Below, piece by piece: positions 51,202-63,500 of a stretch of DNA of 64,000 bases. Every line of letters starts with the position of its first letter. Position 1 is the first letter of the stretch. A model generated the notes under the pieces. That model did no database searches. It was not told where the DNA came from and worked only from the letters and a program-made list of their open reading frames with translations. Made by a program: the position numbers and the translations under genes. This DNA comes from Glebionis coronaria. Lineage: Eukaryota; Streptophyta; Magnoliopsida; Asterales; Asteraceae. The stretch is from contig CM046877.1 of NCBI GenBank assembly GCA_025667525.1, positions 291,148,364-291,212,363 on the forward strand, in the 5' to 3' direction.

Positions 51202-52521
51202 ATGCAAACCCGCAACCAAGCAAGACGTGCACGTAAACGAAGAAACCGAAAGGAGTCAACACCTACTCCTAATCTTTCTAATGAGGAGCCTCCTATTGAC
51301 GAACCTATCGTAAGAGAGGAACCAACCATGGAGAATCGAACTATGATGGAGTTACTTCAAGCACCCACCGAGGGTTATGGAGAGGCTATTGTAATTCCCG
51401 CTATCCTTGCCGATAATTTTGAAGTGAAAACCGGTTTGTTGTCGATGATCCAAAACAACAAATTCCGTGGTGATGAAAAGGACAACCCGCACAACCATAT
51501 CCGCTAATTCAATTGTCGTACCGCCACTTGCAAATTTAAGGATGTTGCTAATGACTCGATTAAGATGATGCTTTTTCTGTATTCCTTAGCAGGGCCCGCT
51601 AAAATTTAGTTAGAGAAAGAGCCACCCAATTCTATATTGACGTGGAAGGATCTCGTTTCTAAATTTGTGAACCAATTTTTTCCGCCCTCTAAGACTACGC
51701 ATTTGAAAAACGAGATTTCAATTTTTTCACAAGAATTTAATGAGAGTTTTTCAACGGCTTGGAATAGGTTTAAGGAAATGTTACATGAGTGTCCTCATCA
51801 CGGTTTTTCCGACTTGCATCAAATTAACACGTTTTACAATGGACTTAATGATCATGAAAGGGATTATCTAAATGCCGCCGCGGGTGGTAATTTTTTGTGT
51901 AAAACGGTTGAGGAAGCTTTGGTGATAATTGAGAATAGATCTAAGGTGTATAGTCCTCGTAGCACGTCGAGTATTCGTAAGGCTTCGTCTTCGTCTTCAC
52001 CTTCTTTGTCTAATACAATCGATGCTTGCCAAATTGAGTCGAACCTGGAAAACAAAATCTTTGATAAGCGTAAAGGACTTTTAATTGAATTCAAATTTGG
52101 AGAACAAAGTGCTCCCGCTACGGCTAAAGTGGTTGAGGCTTCATGTATGTATTGTGGTGGAGGTCATGATTTCTCCGAGTGCATTACCAACGGTGGTAAC
52201 ACTTCGAGTGCCTACGCGGCCACGGGAACTTACAACCAAAACGGTTAAGTTACCCGCTTTAATCAATTGACTCCACCGGGTTTTGCTTCAAATCAAAATG
52301 GTAACAAAAACTATCGAAACAATCAAGTTGGTTTCAAAAACAATTACAAAGGAAACTATGGGAATCAAGGGGCTAATAATAAAGTTCCAAACAAAAACAA
52401 GGGTTTGCAAACTTTGAAAGATCTTCCAAATGAATTTGTTGAATAGGCTAATGGAAACGATGTTAGGTTTGACAACATTCAAAGAGAAATCATTAGCCTA
52501 AGATCCGAGTTTAAGAACGAC
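51202..52521 (+). pseudogene. gag: Athila gag
   Basis: Gag forms the virus-like particle and binds element RNA. In order it shows a basic N-terminus, the block TMMELLQAPTEGYGEAIVIP, the capsid wording FVNQFFPPSKTTHL and HECPHHGFSDLHQINTFYNGL, and a zinc knuckle CMYCGGGHDFSEC (CX2CX3HX4C), all in one frame. Four in-frame stops interrupt it: TAA 51,505-51,507, TAG 51,607-51,609, TAA 52,246-52,248 and TAG 52,444-52,446. The frame continues into the protease region without a shift. Confidence 0.88.
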
Positions 52522-53815
52522 TTGAAGAAAGAGTTGAAAAATGAGTTAGCAAATGAGCTTAAAATCCATACAAACAAAATGGAAGGAAATGTAACTAGGT
52601 TACAACAAAACCAACAAAAAATGGAACAAGGGCAACATGAAATTAAGCAAGAAATGATTAAGGCCGAGAAGATGCAATCCATGTTTGAGGACAAAATTTC
52701 ATCTATGTTTGAGGCTATTATGTGCAAACCGTCTTCGAGTAGTCTTCCTAGTAACACCATATCGAACCCTAAGGGAGAGATGAAAGTGATTACCACACGT
52801 AGTGGTAAGACACTCAAGGAACCGACTCCTCAACCAATTGCTCCTACGGAGGAAGCAATTAAGGAAGAACCCGAGGTGGTGGTCGAAAAGGAGCATGTCC
52901 AAATCCCACGAAGTACCGCTCATGCCACACCTACGGTTGACCCATTACCACATTTGGAACCCGAGATTCCAAAGGCTATGCCTATGCCTCAACCCACACC
53001 ATCGTTGCCCTATCCATCGAGACTTAGAAAGGAGAAACGTCAAGAGCGCGACAATTACCAATTTGTGCTTATTATGAAAATGTTTCGTGATTTGCACTTT
53101 AATGTGAGTTTCGCCGATGCTTTGGTCATGATGCCTCGATTTACCGCTAACTTTAAGAGTATGTTGAACAACAAGGAGAAATTGCAACAATTGTCTAGTT
53201 GTTCATCGGTTTATCTTAATCGCATACCTCAAAAAGTCGGTGATCCCCGTAAATTCTTTATTCCTTGTGCAATCCAAGATATGGAAGAATGCTATGCCTT
53301 GGCTGATCTTGGTTCTAGTATTAACTTGATGCCACTTGCAATCTTCAAGTCGCTCAATCTTCCTAATCTTACTCCTTCACTAATGTCTATCGAGTTGGCC
53401 TACCATTCCACGATTCCCGCATGTGGATTGGCAAAAGACGTTTTTGTGAAAGTGGGAAAGTTCTATTATCCGGTAGACTTTATCATTGTCGATATTCCCA
53501 CGGATCCTCAAGTTCCTCTCATTTTAGGTCATTCGTTTTTAGATACGTCTATGGCTTTGATTGATGTTCATGCTAGAAAGATCACCTTACGTTTCAACGA
53601 CGAGGAACTTTTTATAAACGCAACTCAAAACTATCAAATCTCTCATGTTTATTCCGTTGCAACTATAAACCTCGTTGATATGATTGACGATGTTTGCGAG
53701 GAATTTTCACACGAAGTTCTAGGTTTTGGTGATGATGAAAATAGTGGCAATCCCACTATGTTAGATCCCATTCTTGATAACTCGACACCAACCTTCACTC
53801 CATTTGAAGTGGTGG
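52522..53815 (+). pseudogene. Athila gag end and protease
   Basis: In the same frame as gag: a Lys/Glu-rich helical stretch, a Pro-rich linker, then the aspartic protease domain at residues about 240-365 of this block. The active site reads ADLGSSINLMPL (Asp codon at 53,305-53,307), which is the Athila form of the D-T/S-G motif. The flap-side block reads VPLILGHSFLDTSMALIDV. The protease domain itself is uninterrupted. The frame leaves the correct phase near 53,815, where a frameshift starts. Confidence 0.85.
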
Positions 53816-55465
53816 TTTTACGTTGGAAGAATTCGATGTTCCACGTACTTGTAACGAAGACCTCGACAATGATGCGGACTTCTCGATTATCAAGGATTTT
53901 CTCAACGATTTCCCATTTCCTCCACCCGAGGAGGTTATGAGTATCGAGACCAAATCTTTAATTTAGGAACCACCTATCCTCGAGTTGAAATATTTACCTC
54001 CTCATCTCGAATATGTATTTTCGGAGGAGGGCGACAAGTTGCCGGTTATTATTGCGAAAGAACTTTCGGATGATAAAAAACCATACTTGTCGATGTTCTA
54101 AAGGATCACAAAGGGGCAATTGCGTGGAAGTTATCCGACATTAAGGGGATCGATCCCAAATTTTGTACCCACAAAATCTTAGTGGAGGAGGATTACAAGC
54201 CCGAAATCACATGTCAAAGGAGGGTGAACCCCAAAATTCACGACGTCATCAAAAAGGAAGTCCTTAAACTCCTTTACGCGGGAATGATTTACCCTATTTT
54301 CGATAGCCCTTGGGTGAGTCCTATTCATTGTGTCCCTAAAAAGGGTGGAATGACCGTTGTTCCAAACGATGCCAATGAGTTAATTCCCACTAGACTCGTA
54401 ACCGGATGGAGAGTGTGCATTGACCATCGTAAGTTGAATGAACCCACTCGAAAAGACCATTTTCCCTTGCCCTTCATGGACCAAATGTTGGAGCGTCTTG
54501 CGGGAAACGATTTCTATTGCTTTTTAGATGGTTTTTCCGGTTACTTCCGAATCCCCATCGATCCTCGTGATCAAGAAAAAACTACGTTTACGTGTCCATA
54601 TGGAACGTTTGCCTATCGTAGAATGCCATTCGGACTTTACAACGCACCGGAAACCTTTCAAAGGTGCATGATGGCTATTTTTCATGATATGATCGAGAAG
54701 ACGATGGAAGTCTTCATGGATGACTATTCCGTGTTTGGTAGTTCGTTCACTTCGTGTTTGTCGAATCTTGAGAGAATGTTGAAGCGTTGTGAGGAAACCA
54801 ACCTTGTGCTTAATTGAGAAAAATTTCATTTTATGGTTAAAGGTGGAATCGTCTTAGGGCACAAGGTTTCGAAAGCAGGGATTGAGGTAGATCAAGCTAA
54901 GGTAGACGTCATCGCCAAATTACCTCATCCCAAAACCGTTAAGGGAGTTAGGAGTTTCCTAGGCCACGCGGGCTTTTATCGTCGATTCATCAAGGATTTT
55001 TCAAAGATCTCTCGACCTATTACACATCTCCTTGAAAAAGATGCACGTTTTGTCTTTGACGAAGATTGTGTACGAGCCTTTGAAATCCTTAAGAGGAAAC
55101 TTACCGAAGCTCCCATTCTTGTTGCTCCCAATTGGAACCTCCCCTTTGAGCTCATGTGTGATGCTAATGACTATGCTATTGGGGCCGTATTGGGGCAACG
55201 TCGTGAAAAACACTTCTTGCCTATTCAATATGCTAGCAAGACGATGACCGAGGCTCAACTAAAATACACTACAACGAAGAAGGAATTCCTTGCAGTGGTG
55301 TATGCATTTGAGAAATTCCGACCTTATCTCGTCTTCCCGAAGTGCATAGTGTATACGGATCATTCGGCTATCAAGTATCTTATGGCTAAACAAGATGCAA
55401 AGCCAAGATTACTTCGTTGGATTCTCCTCCTTCAAGAATTTGATCACAAAATTGTTGACAAAAAG
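53816..55465 (+). pseudogene. Athila reverse transcriptase and RNase H
   Basis: Two frameshifts (near 53,815 and 54,085) and a TAG near 53,965 separate this from protease. RT is then open from about 54,095 to 54,814 with WVSPIHCVPKKGG, WRVCIDHRKLN, LDGFSGYFRIP and the catalytic box FMDD at 54,713-54,724. A TGA at 54,815-54,817 replaces a conserved Trp. The frame continues through the connection domain ([19 protein letters not shown]) into RNase H with [14 protein letters not shown] and [11 protein letters not shown] single missing A in a run near 55,462 shifts the frame before integrase. Confidence 0.88.
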
Positions 55466-56892
55466 GAGCCGAGAATCTAGCGACCGATCATCTTTCTCGT
55501 TTGGAAGATCCTCACAAAAGTGTTTACGAGCCCAAAGAAATCACCAAAACATTTCCGCTCGAGACACTTGGTGTAGTGAATTCTAAGCTTGATTTTTCCA
55601 CCCCATGGTTTGCGGACTTCGCAAATTACCATGCGGGCAACTTCATCATCAAGGGTATGACGACTCAAGAAAAACGAAAATTCTTTCGTGATGTCAAGTT
55701 CTATTTTTGGAATGACCCTTACTTGTTTCGAACTTGCGCGGATCAAATTATTCGACGATGTGTCTTTGGTACCGAAGCTTCTAACATCCTTAGAGCTTGT
55801 CACGAGGAACCCACGGGTGGTCACCATGGTGCTAATCTCATGGCTAAGAAGGTCTTTGATGCTGGTTTCTTTTGGCCTACTATTTACCGAGATGCACATG
55901 AGCTCGTGAAGTCGTGTGACTCATTCCAACGACAAGGAAAAACCTCACAAAAATATGAAATGCCACAAAATATCATCCAAATGTGTGAGATCTTTGACGT
56001 TTGGGGCATTGACTTTATGGGGCCGTTCCCATCATCTCGTGGTAATAAGTACATCCTTGTCGCCGTTGACTACCTATCTAAGTGGGTGGAAGCTAAGGCT
56101 TTGCCCACCAATGATGCTCGTGTGGTAGTCAAGTTTTTGAAAAGCTTGTTTTCTCGGTTTGGAACCCCTCGTACGATCATAAGCGATCGTTGAACCCATT
56201 TTTGTAATGACCAATTCAAAAGGGTCCTAAGGAAATATGGGGTTACACATCGGCTTTCTACGGCTTATCACCCACAAACGAGTTGACAAGTCGAGGTTTC
56301 AAACCGAGCGTTGAAGAGGATCTTAGAGAGATCCATTGGGGAAAACCGACAATCTTGGTCGGATAAGTTGGACGATGCTTTATGGGCCTTTAGGACCGCT
56401 CATAAGACGCCCATTGGGTGCACTCCTTATAAGCTTGTGTATGGGAAGAATTGTCACTTGCCAATTGAACTCGAACACAAGGCTTATTGGGCCCTAAAAT
56501 ATTGTAATGATGACATGGAGACCGCGGGAAAACACCAGAAAATGCAATTAAATGAATTGGTAGAATTAAGGGATATTTCTTATGAAAATTCAATGATTTA
56601 TAAAGAAAAGACTAAAAAGTTGCATGATTCAAAAATTAAAAACCGGGTTTTTAACATTGGGGATCTAGTTTTGCTTTTTAATTCTCATTTGAAAATCTTT
56701 TCCGGTAAGTTGAAATCTCGTTGGTCCGGTCCATTCACCGTGACTCAAGTTTTTCCATATGGGACCATCGAGCTAGCTCAAAATGATGACCCCAATTTCA
56801 AGGTGAATGGACATAGGTTGAATCACTACTTTGGCGGGGAAGTTCCATCCTTGAACTACCTTGACCAAATCACCTTCCCCAATGATAATTAA
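55466..56892 (+). pseudogene. Athila integrase
   Basis: Integrase would insert the cDNA into chromosomes. The zinc-binding domain has the His pair ([10 protein letters not shown]), but its last Cys is Phe (SCDSFQR, normally CDxCQR), so folding is probably impaired. The core has the first Asp in WGIDFMGPF, the second in TIISDR and the Glu at 56,293-56,295, with 35 residues between the last two. Two in-frame TGA stops (56,191-56,193 and 56,284-56,286) fall within it. The C-terminal GPF module (SRWSGPFTVTQVFPYG) is intact, and the protein ends at TAA 56,890-56,892. Confidence 0.9.
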
Positions 56893-58700
56893 TATTGAGG
56901 GGATCGAGTCGAGCTCATGACTCAGTAATAAAAAATGAGGTGCCTCGTGGGGGAGTCCCATGCTTCTCCTATGTACATATTATCGCTTTCTAATGTAGTA
57001 ACGTGTGGGGATTTGTGCCCTTCCAACCTTTGTTCCATGGTTGTTTGTGAATTGTGGATTTTAGATGATCATTATCTTCGCGATTGGAGCCTCTCGTGTT
57101 CGTCTTATGGGAGCACTCGGTCGTTTGCTTTGAAGAATTTCTCAATATCCATGATATATCCTTTGATGTTCTAACCTTAGGTTTATAGCACACTTCATAA
57201 ACGGCTTTAAATTTAACGGTTACACCCTTTCCATGCTAGATTAGGCTTTCGACTACGTCTCTAGTATGGGGGTTTGCACCCCTAGAAGCAAAACATTGAG
57301 GACAATGTTTAACTTTAGTCTGGGGGTGAATAGATACTTGCCTTGCCAATCCTTCACGCTTTCCAAAGTTTATCTTTTTGTTTATCGTTTTTTGCAAAAT
57401 AAGGCTAAAAATGGCCAAATTTTAAAATTTTTCTCATGTTTTATAAGTGTTTGAAGACACGAATGTAGGTTTTCCGATGGCGAGAATAAGAGTAATTTTT
57501 GACTCGATCGTGCGTGTTGAGCACTTAGCTTTGATTCCTTAACTTCACATTAGGCTAAGTCTCTTAAATGAGGACGAGAAATGATAGTGTTAATTATAAG
57601 TTACTATACTAAACGTAGAGTACTCGTATTCTTTCAAAAACTCATGTGTTCTCGTTGTTTGCTTATTCTCCCTTCGCTTGTAAATAGTTTTTGCTTAATA
57701 AATATTGACTTAGCGGTTTAGTCTTGATTGTTGGGTTTCTAGTCTTTTCTAGTAGCTTCCATGTAATTAAATTGGGAAGACATAAATGTATCGCCAGCGT
57801 CACGGTTTTGAAGTATTGGCACCCGAATAATCGAAAGCTTCACCCAATAATAAGATTTCAAGTGCTCACCTAAATCAAGCAAACAATTTGAAGCTCACAA
57901 GGCCGAAAAATCTATGCAAAATTGAAAGTGAATCAAGCCTTAATCTTTGAAGCTTTAAAGATCCAAAATTCGCCTTAGCGTGAGGATATACGTCTTTGGC
58001 AAATAAAACCACCGATGAGGTGGATAATAAAAGGCAAGGCAAGACCAAAGTTATAATAAAAGCTTCATGGCGAAGTTAAATAAAAGATGGAGGTAAACCT
58101 ATGATAATAAGGTCCTTCCGTTAGGGGGCGTATAAAAGTCTTGGTAATAAGTCTCATGTTCAAAACCGTTATAAAACCGTATTTATCGATCCTTCTTATC
58201 GACTTAATTTTTTGACATCGTTGTCTATTAGGAGGGGTTATTAATTTGATGGTCTTGGTTACACCGTTAGGACTCTATTTTTAGACCTAAATCCCTATCA
58301 TCGCATAAGTCAAACAATGTATCCTCGTGAAACATTCAAGACAAAATAAAATATAAGAGATACAACTTAGGAAAATGGGAGGATAAGTACGTGATTATGG
58401 CATATGAGTAGTGTTAGCATTACTAACTTATAATGACAATGATCTCGTTGCACGCTTGCATGGAATTGGGGTGAAAATCGAGGACGACGAAATTATTTCT
58501 AACGAAGCATTCGCGTGTTCTTATTCCATGAACCTAAAAGTCCCATTTTGCGATGAAAATCATACATTATGTCTAAAACGCAAGTAGTAGTAGCAATAGT
58601 AGTAGTATAGCTAGTTTATCATTCTATAAATGTGAATAAAAATGAATTTTGGAGGTGCTACAATACTTTATTCTGGCATTGCGTGAGGGCACGACAATGG
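56893..58700 (+). other. Athila region between integrase and 3' LTR
   Basis: It is 1.8 kb without an open frame of note, so no env-like frame remains. It is conserved with the minus-strand relic at 25,104-26,880. Structural landmarks are a GGGGT/ACCCC hairpin near 57,269-57,282, an 8-bp hairpin at 57,291-57,310 and a G5 tract at 57,322-57,326. Fragments of this region read as short frames by chance. Confidence 0.75.
57291..57310 (+). other. Perfect 8-bp hairpin AAACATTG-AGGA-CAATGTTT
   Basis: The 20 bases form an 8-bp stem with a 4-base loop. The homologous site on the minus strand (26,447-26,466) keeps seven of the eight pairs. I believe the CATTGAGGACAATG core is common in plant Athila/Calypso elements at this place. 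Confidence 0.85.
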
Positions 58701-58715
58701 TTTAGTATGGGGGAG
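58701..58715 (+). other. Polypurine tract of the Athila-like element
   Basis: TTTAGTATGGGGGAG directly precedes the 3' LTR. It is the expected primer for plus-strand DNA synthesis, and the minus-strand relic has the matching TTTAGTATAGGGGAAT. Confidence 0.85.
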
Positions 58716-61700
58716 TGATGATACTGCTTTTATACATAGTCTCATCGTCCAAAAAGGGCTTTAAATGCATTAAATATCATGAACATGGCCAAATATATGC
58801 TTGTGTTTGTTGCTTGTGTATTTTAGGTACGGATATTGAAAAAATGACAAAAGATCACAAGAATCATACAAAAATGAACACGGGAAACGAAGCCGTACAT
58901 TGATCCAAGCCCTAATGAAGAATTTTCCAAGAAAACCCTTGATGATTTGAAGATTATGCAAGAAGGGTCCTCCAATATTGAAGAATTGACACTTTATTCC
59001 ATTGTATCTCTATAATTACAAGATTGGTCCCTAAAGTTTGTCAATATTTCAAAAAGGGCCCTCCACTTTAAAGAATTGGCAATTTTAGTCCCTCAACAAA
59101 ACTAAAATGTCAATATTAGTCCTCCTCAAAGTCAAACATACCATGAAGGACTTCAAGTTACAAGAAATTACAAGTTTGGTCCTTTAAAATATGTCAAATT
59201 ACCAAAAGGACCCTTGACTTTAAAGAAATGGCAAAAATGGTCCCTCATTAATAATAACTTGGCAATTTCAGTCCTCCAAGAAGTCAACAAGATAGGTCAA
59301 GACCATTATCTATGAAGAAAATGCCAAATCGGTCCTTCAAGAATCATGAAGTGGCAAGAAATACCCCTGAAATTACTTTACAAAACTTTTTGGGGCAAAA
59401 GTGTGAAGTTGGAAACTTCAATTACAAAGTAAAACGAGTTTTGGCTTAATTATTTACAAGTGAAAGAAAGAAGAAAGGTTGGGGACCGAAATGGGCAGAC
59501 ATCACAACTTACCTAGACCATTTGGGGCTTGACACGTGCCCCACTTACTCCTTACAACCAATCAGAGCTCACCATGGCGCCACATCACTTCCCACTTATA
59601 ACCAACTTAAACTAATCGGATTAGTTTATTAAATGTGGCGCTAAACATCAGTTTTAAACATAAATCCGGGTGAAACACACAACTATTCACCTCAAGAACA
59701 ATTTTGGGTTTTCCTAATCCTGTTGTAATTAGGCCCTAAGATTGTGCAGATTTATGATTAAGGGTATTATCAACATAACCCAACCTTTAAACTGGCCACC
59801 TCATCACTCAATAGTCAAACACAAGATTCCCCTGCTGCAAAAAAGAAGAAGCTGCCAAAACTACACCAGTCATCCAACATGCATGATTCTTGCTTACTTT
59901 CTAAGCTCATTGTAAGCCCTTGGATACATTCCAACACATGCCAGCTCCACAACAAAACAAGAACTCGTCACATGATCGAGATAACTTCAAAACCCTCAAG
60001 CGGCATTTTAGGACTTCTACTGCATTAGGGTTCACGTTTTTTAGCTTTCACTAGTTCATTGTACGCCTATAAAAGGCATAGGACTCACTACATTTCAGTT
60101 TGCTCTTGAATTTTCCTTTGTTCAAAGTTCTATAAATCGATATTCAGTTTAATGAAATGAGTTTGAATCTTTGAAGAAAAGTCAAGTGCCATTGTTATTT
60201 CCTGTTTGTTTATGTTTATTGTTTGCTAAAACCTGAATCTCAAAACGTTTTCACAAGGAGTGTGCAAATGTTTGCACATTTTCCTATAGCTTGATATTTT
60301 GCTAAGTTTCTTGCTACACCTTGGAATTCTTGGGCTATAAAGCTGATCATATCATCCTGATATTGTGATATAAAGGTGTTGTGAAGCTTATAACTTGGGG
60401 ATAATCAAGTGTGGGGTACAAGAGTTGCATTAATCAAGGCTTGGTCACATTTCTGATTTTTATAATTTGCTTCTAACTTTGTTGAATCTTAGCAGGCTTT
60501 ATTGTGGAAGCTTGTGCTTGTTCTAGGTAGCACATAAGCTCAAAATTTGTGGGCGTGGATGTATATCCATGAGGTTTGCACCATTCTACCTCAAATCTGT
60601 TAAAAATTTGGATTTTTGGTGAATTTGTGTGTTGCTGTGTTCTTGCTGATTTTGTGGTCTAATCTTGTTCAATACTGCATATTATACTTGTTAATGTGTT
60701 TGATTGGGCTTGGGTGGTCTTGAAATACACTTATACTTGTTTTAAATTGATTTGAAAAAGATAAGGGGTGTTTGGGATTATCTGTTTAAGATCATTGAGT
60801 GTTATTGTGTTGTTGAAAGTTATTGTTTATGCTTGTTATCTGTGATTGGCTTGGTTGAGTACCAGTTTCTACAAGTTATTGGCTTTAAACCTTTGAATCA
60901 AACATTGTGCTATATCTCGTTGAATTTGACTGATTTTGACCTAAGATTTTGGAAATATCTAGAATATATGCATGCTTAGGGTTAAAAGTTGTTAAATCAT
61001 TGATAATACAACATATGTGATAGATCTGAGTGTTTGAATTTGGCTTGTTGGTCAAGTGCATCAGCAAAGTAAAAATCTACTTGTGTTAGTGTTCATCAGT
61101 AACCTTATTGTGCTTGAATCTTGATTTAGGCCTTGTATCATTGCATGAAACCTGTTTAAACTTGTTCATTTGAGTTTATTATAGCTTATGTATACTTTTG
61201 GTGCAATTTGGTTGGCTGAAGTTTGCTTAAACAGCTTATAAATGCTTAACTGCTTATTTTTTCTGTACTAATTGGCTGATTGTGATTGTGTTTATGTGAT
61301 TGCTATTGACTCCTTATGATTAACTGATCATTTGGGTGCCTTTGTGAAACTTGAATCCACAAAAAAGTCACTAAAGACAAATAGTCAAACAAGTCAAGCA
61401 GTGGAAAAAATTTCCACTGCTCAGACACCAAAACTAGCCCCTGCTAGTGTTAATTTTCAGTTAGCTTATTAATAAGCCGTATTGGCTTATCCAGACCTGC
61501 AACAACTTATTTTTTTTGTGATCAATCTTCCTCATTTGACCCATTTGTTTGAACTGGAGCTTATCAGACTTTGACTTTGACTTTTTGCTAGAAAACTCAT
61601 AAAGTTGACTTTTAATTAAGTGCTTATTTGCTTATTCCAGCTTATTGAGTGAATTTATTTGAGAACTTTTTGTTGATTAAGCTTAGTTAAGTCATTTAAA

Positions 61701-62910
61701 ATCTTTTGAAACTTGAATCAGCTCTTGGGGTGGCCTAGAACTCGAAAACGACTATTTTGTCGTTTTGTGAAGATAGCTTATTGCTTTTCAAGCTTATTCC
61801 TTGTGCTTATTTCAAATTTCTTTTTACAGAACTCTTAGGTAACTCAAAAGAAGCTTGTGTGTTTAATTTTAGATTATGGCATCAGCTTATAGCTTAATGG
61901 GCCAAAAAGCCCATTAAGAATAAGCTGTGGAGAAATAAGCTAACTTAAGGGCATTTTCAGCTTTTGGGCCTTTGGAAAATTGTGTTCAGAATCAAATTTT
62001 AGGTCATATAGGAGCTTTTGGGCCATTTTTATAAATATTCTTCTTATTGGGCTTATTTTGGCCCAATAAAGGTCTGTTTTGGACTTTGGCCCATTCTGAG
62101 GCCCATTAGGGGTATTTAGGTAATTTCAACTTCATTTCTGTGTTTATTAGGTTAAAATAAGCTAGTTTGCAACTTTTTAGAATTTTTTATAAATTTTGGA
62201 TTTTTAATATTATTTTATTATTATTTTATTATTAAAAATTAAAATTTAGATTTTTCAAGTTTTTATATTTTTATTAGGTTAAATACATTAAGTTAGGAAT
62301 TTTACAACTTTTAGAATATTTTTATTGTCATTAGATTAATTTTTATAATTATTTTTAGTTTTAAGAGTTTTTAATTGTTTTTAAATAGTTTTTATTAATT
62401 TTAAAATTTTCAAAAAAAATTTAAAATTTGGTTAAGTCATTTTAGAGGTTTATAATTGAATAAATCTCATTTTGGGCTTTTTTTAATTAAATTGATTTTT
62501 TGGGCTTTAATTAGCATTAAAAAATTATTATTTAATTAAATAAAAGGTTTGAGTGATTTTTGATTTTTTGTAAACTCTAATTACATTATTTATGATTTAT
62601 TGTAATTTTCTAAGAATTTTTAGGGAGAATTTTTAATTTTGCTACTTTTTACGGTTTTACGTGTACGACTTTATCGTCCTAGTTTAATTCGTCATCGTAA
62701 CCGTCATTCTCTTCTAATCTCATTTCTATTTTCTTTTCTCATAATCATAATCACATCATTAATCATCTCTTAGCACACACACCAAGCGTCCTTGATAACG
62801 ATCCCCACTTTGGGTCATAACTTGTGGTTTTCCTAAATCACTTGTTAATACTTACCCTAATTACCCTTTTGTTTTTCCTAAAGCAAAGGTGTGTAAAAAC
62901 TGCAATATCA
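58716..62910 (+). repeat. 3' LTR of the Athila-like element (4,195 bp)
   Basis: It begins TGATGATACTGC and ends CTGCAATATCA. It is a near-full-length copy of 46,256-50,449 with scattered substitutions and small indels. It includes the same TATA box and the same short frame (60,752-60,979). Confidence 0.93.
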
Positions 62911-63500
62911 ATGGACCATGCCCATATGGTGCCAGATGTTCAATTCAACCTTGATCGGCAATGCTCGTGATTGGTTTGAGGGACTTCCTCCCCGAAGCAT
63001 TGATAGCTTCACTGAGCTGCGTACTGCGTTCAAGAACAATTATACTCAGCGAAAGAAGTTTAATAGTGACCAGGTCTCGTTGGCAACCGTCAAGCAACGG
63101 CCTGGGGAATCTACGGAGGCCTTCACCGAATGCTTCAATGAAGAGTGCACACGCACAAAGACAATGCCGGAACTTCTAAAAATTTCCGATTTTATGCACG
63201 CCATAACGGACAGGGAATTAATCAGACGTCTCAATGACAAGCGACCGGAGAAGTATGACGACCTTATGGAAAGGGTCAGGAACTTCATAGAGGGAGAAAC
63301 CGCGGTAGCCGCGGCCTACCCTTCAAAAGGAAACAGCTATCGATCGAACGACCAGTCCGGGAGACAGTCGGGTGGTCAAAGCAACCAGGGCAGTGGGAGG
63401 AGCTCGGACTACAAGAGCCAAAACAAAGGAGGGCGGTCGGAGGAAAAATTTACCCCTCTAAAGATCTCATTCCCTCCTATCACGGCAAGTGACGTAGCTG
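62911..63500 (+). pseudogene. gag: Tat-like gag, C-terminal part after the Athila insertion
   Basis: It resumes with the second ATGGA and continues the capsid domain in the same frame (MPIWCQMFNSTLIGNARDWF, then YTQRKKFNSDQVSL and RPGESTEAFTECFNEEC). A Gly/Ser/Gln-rich linker follows (residues about 137-172 of the resumed block). I see no CCHC zinc knuckle in it. No stop lies between 62,911 and 63,862. The ATG at 62,918 is internal, not a start. Confidence 0.88.

Larger units (their letters stand above)
46256..62910 (+). mobile_element. Athila-like Ty3/gypsy retrotransposon, complete but defective
   Basis: It is 16,655 bp with 4.19-kb LTRs at both ends (TG to CA), a PBS remnant, a leader, gag with a CX2CX3HX4C knuckle, protease, RT, RNase H, integrase, a 1.8-kb non-coding 3' region with hairpins, and a polypurine tract. 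Gag and integrase wording identifies the Athila lineage. The internal frame has at least four stops in gag, shifts before RT, and stops in RT and integrase, so it cannot move on its own. The LTRs differ at 5 of the first 150 positions, making it probably the youngest layer of the nest. Confidence 0.93.

Noticed and set aside
56893..58700. Possible env-like gene of the Athila element
   Set aside because: No open frame longer than about 80 codons, and the conserved parts are hairpins and tracts rather than coding text.
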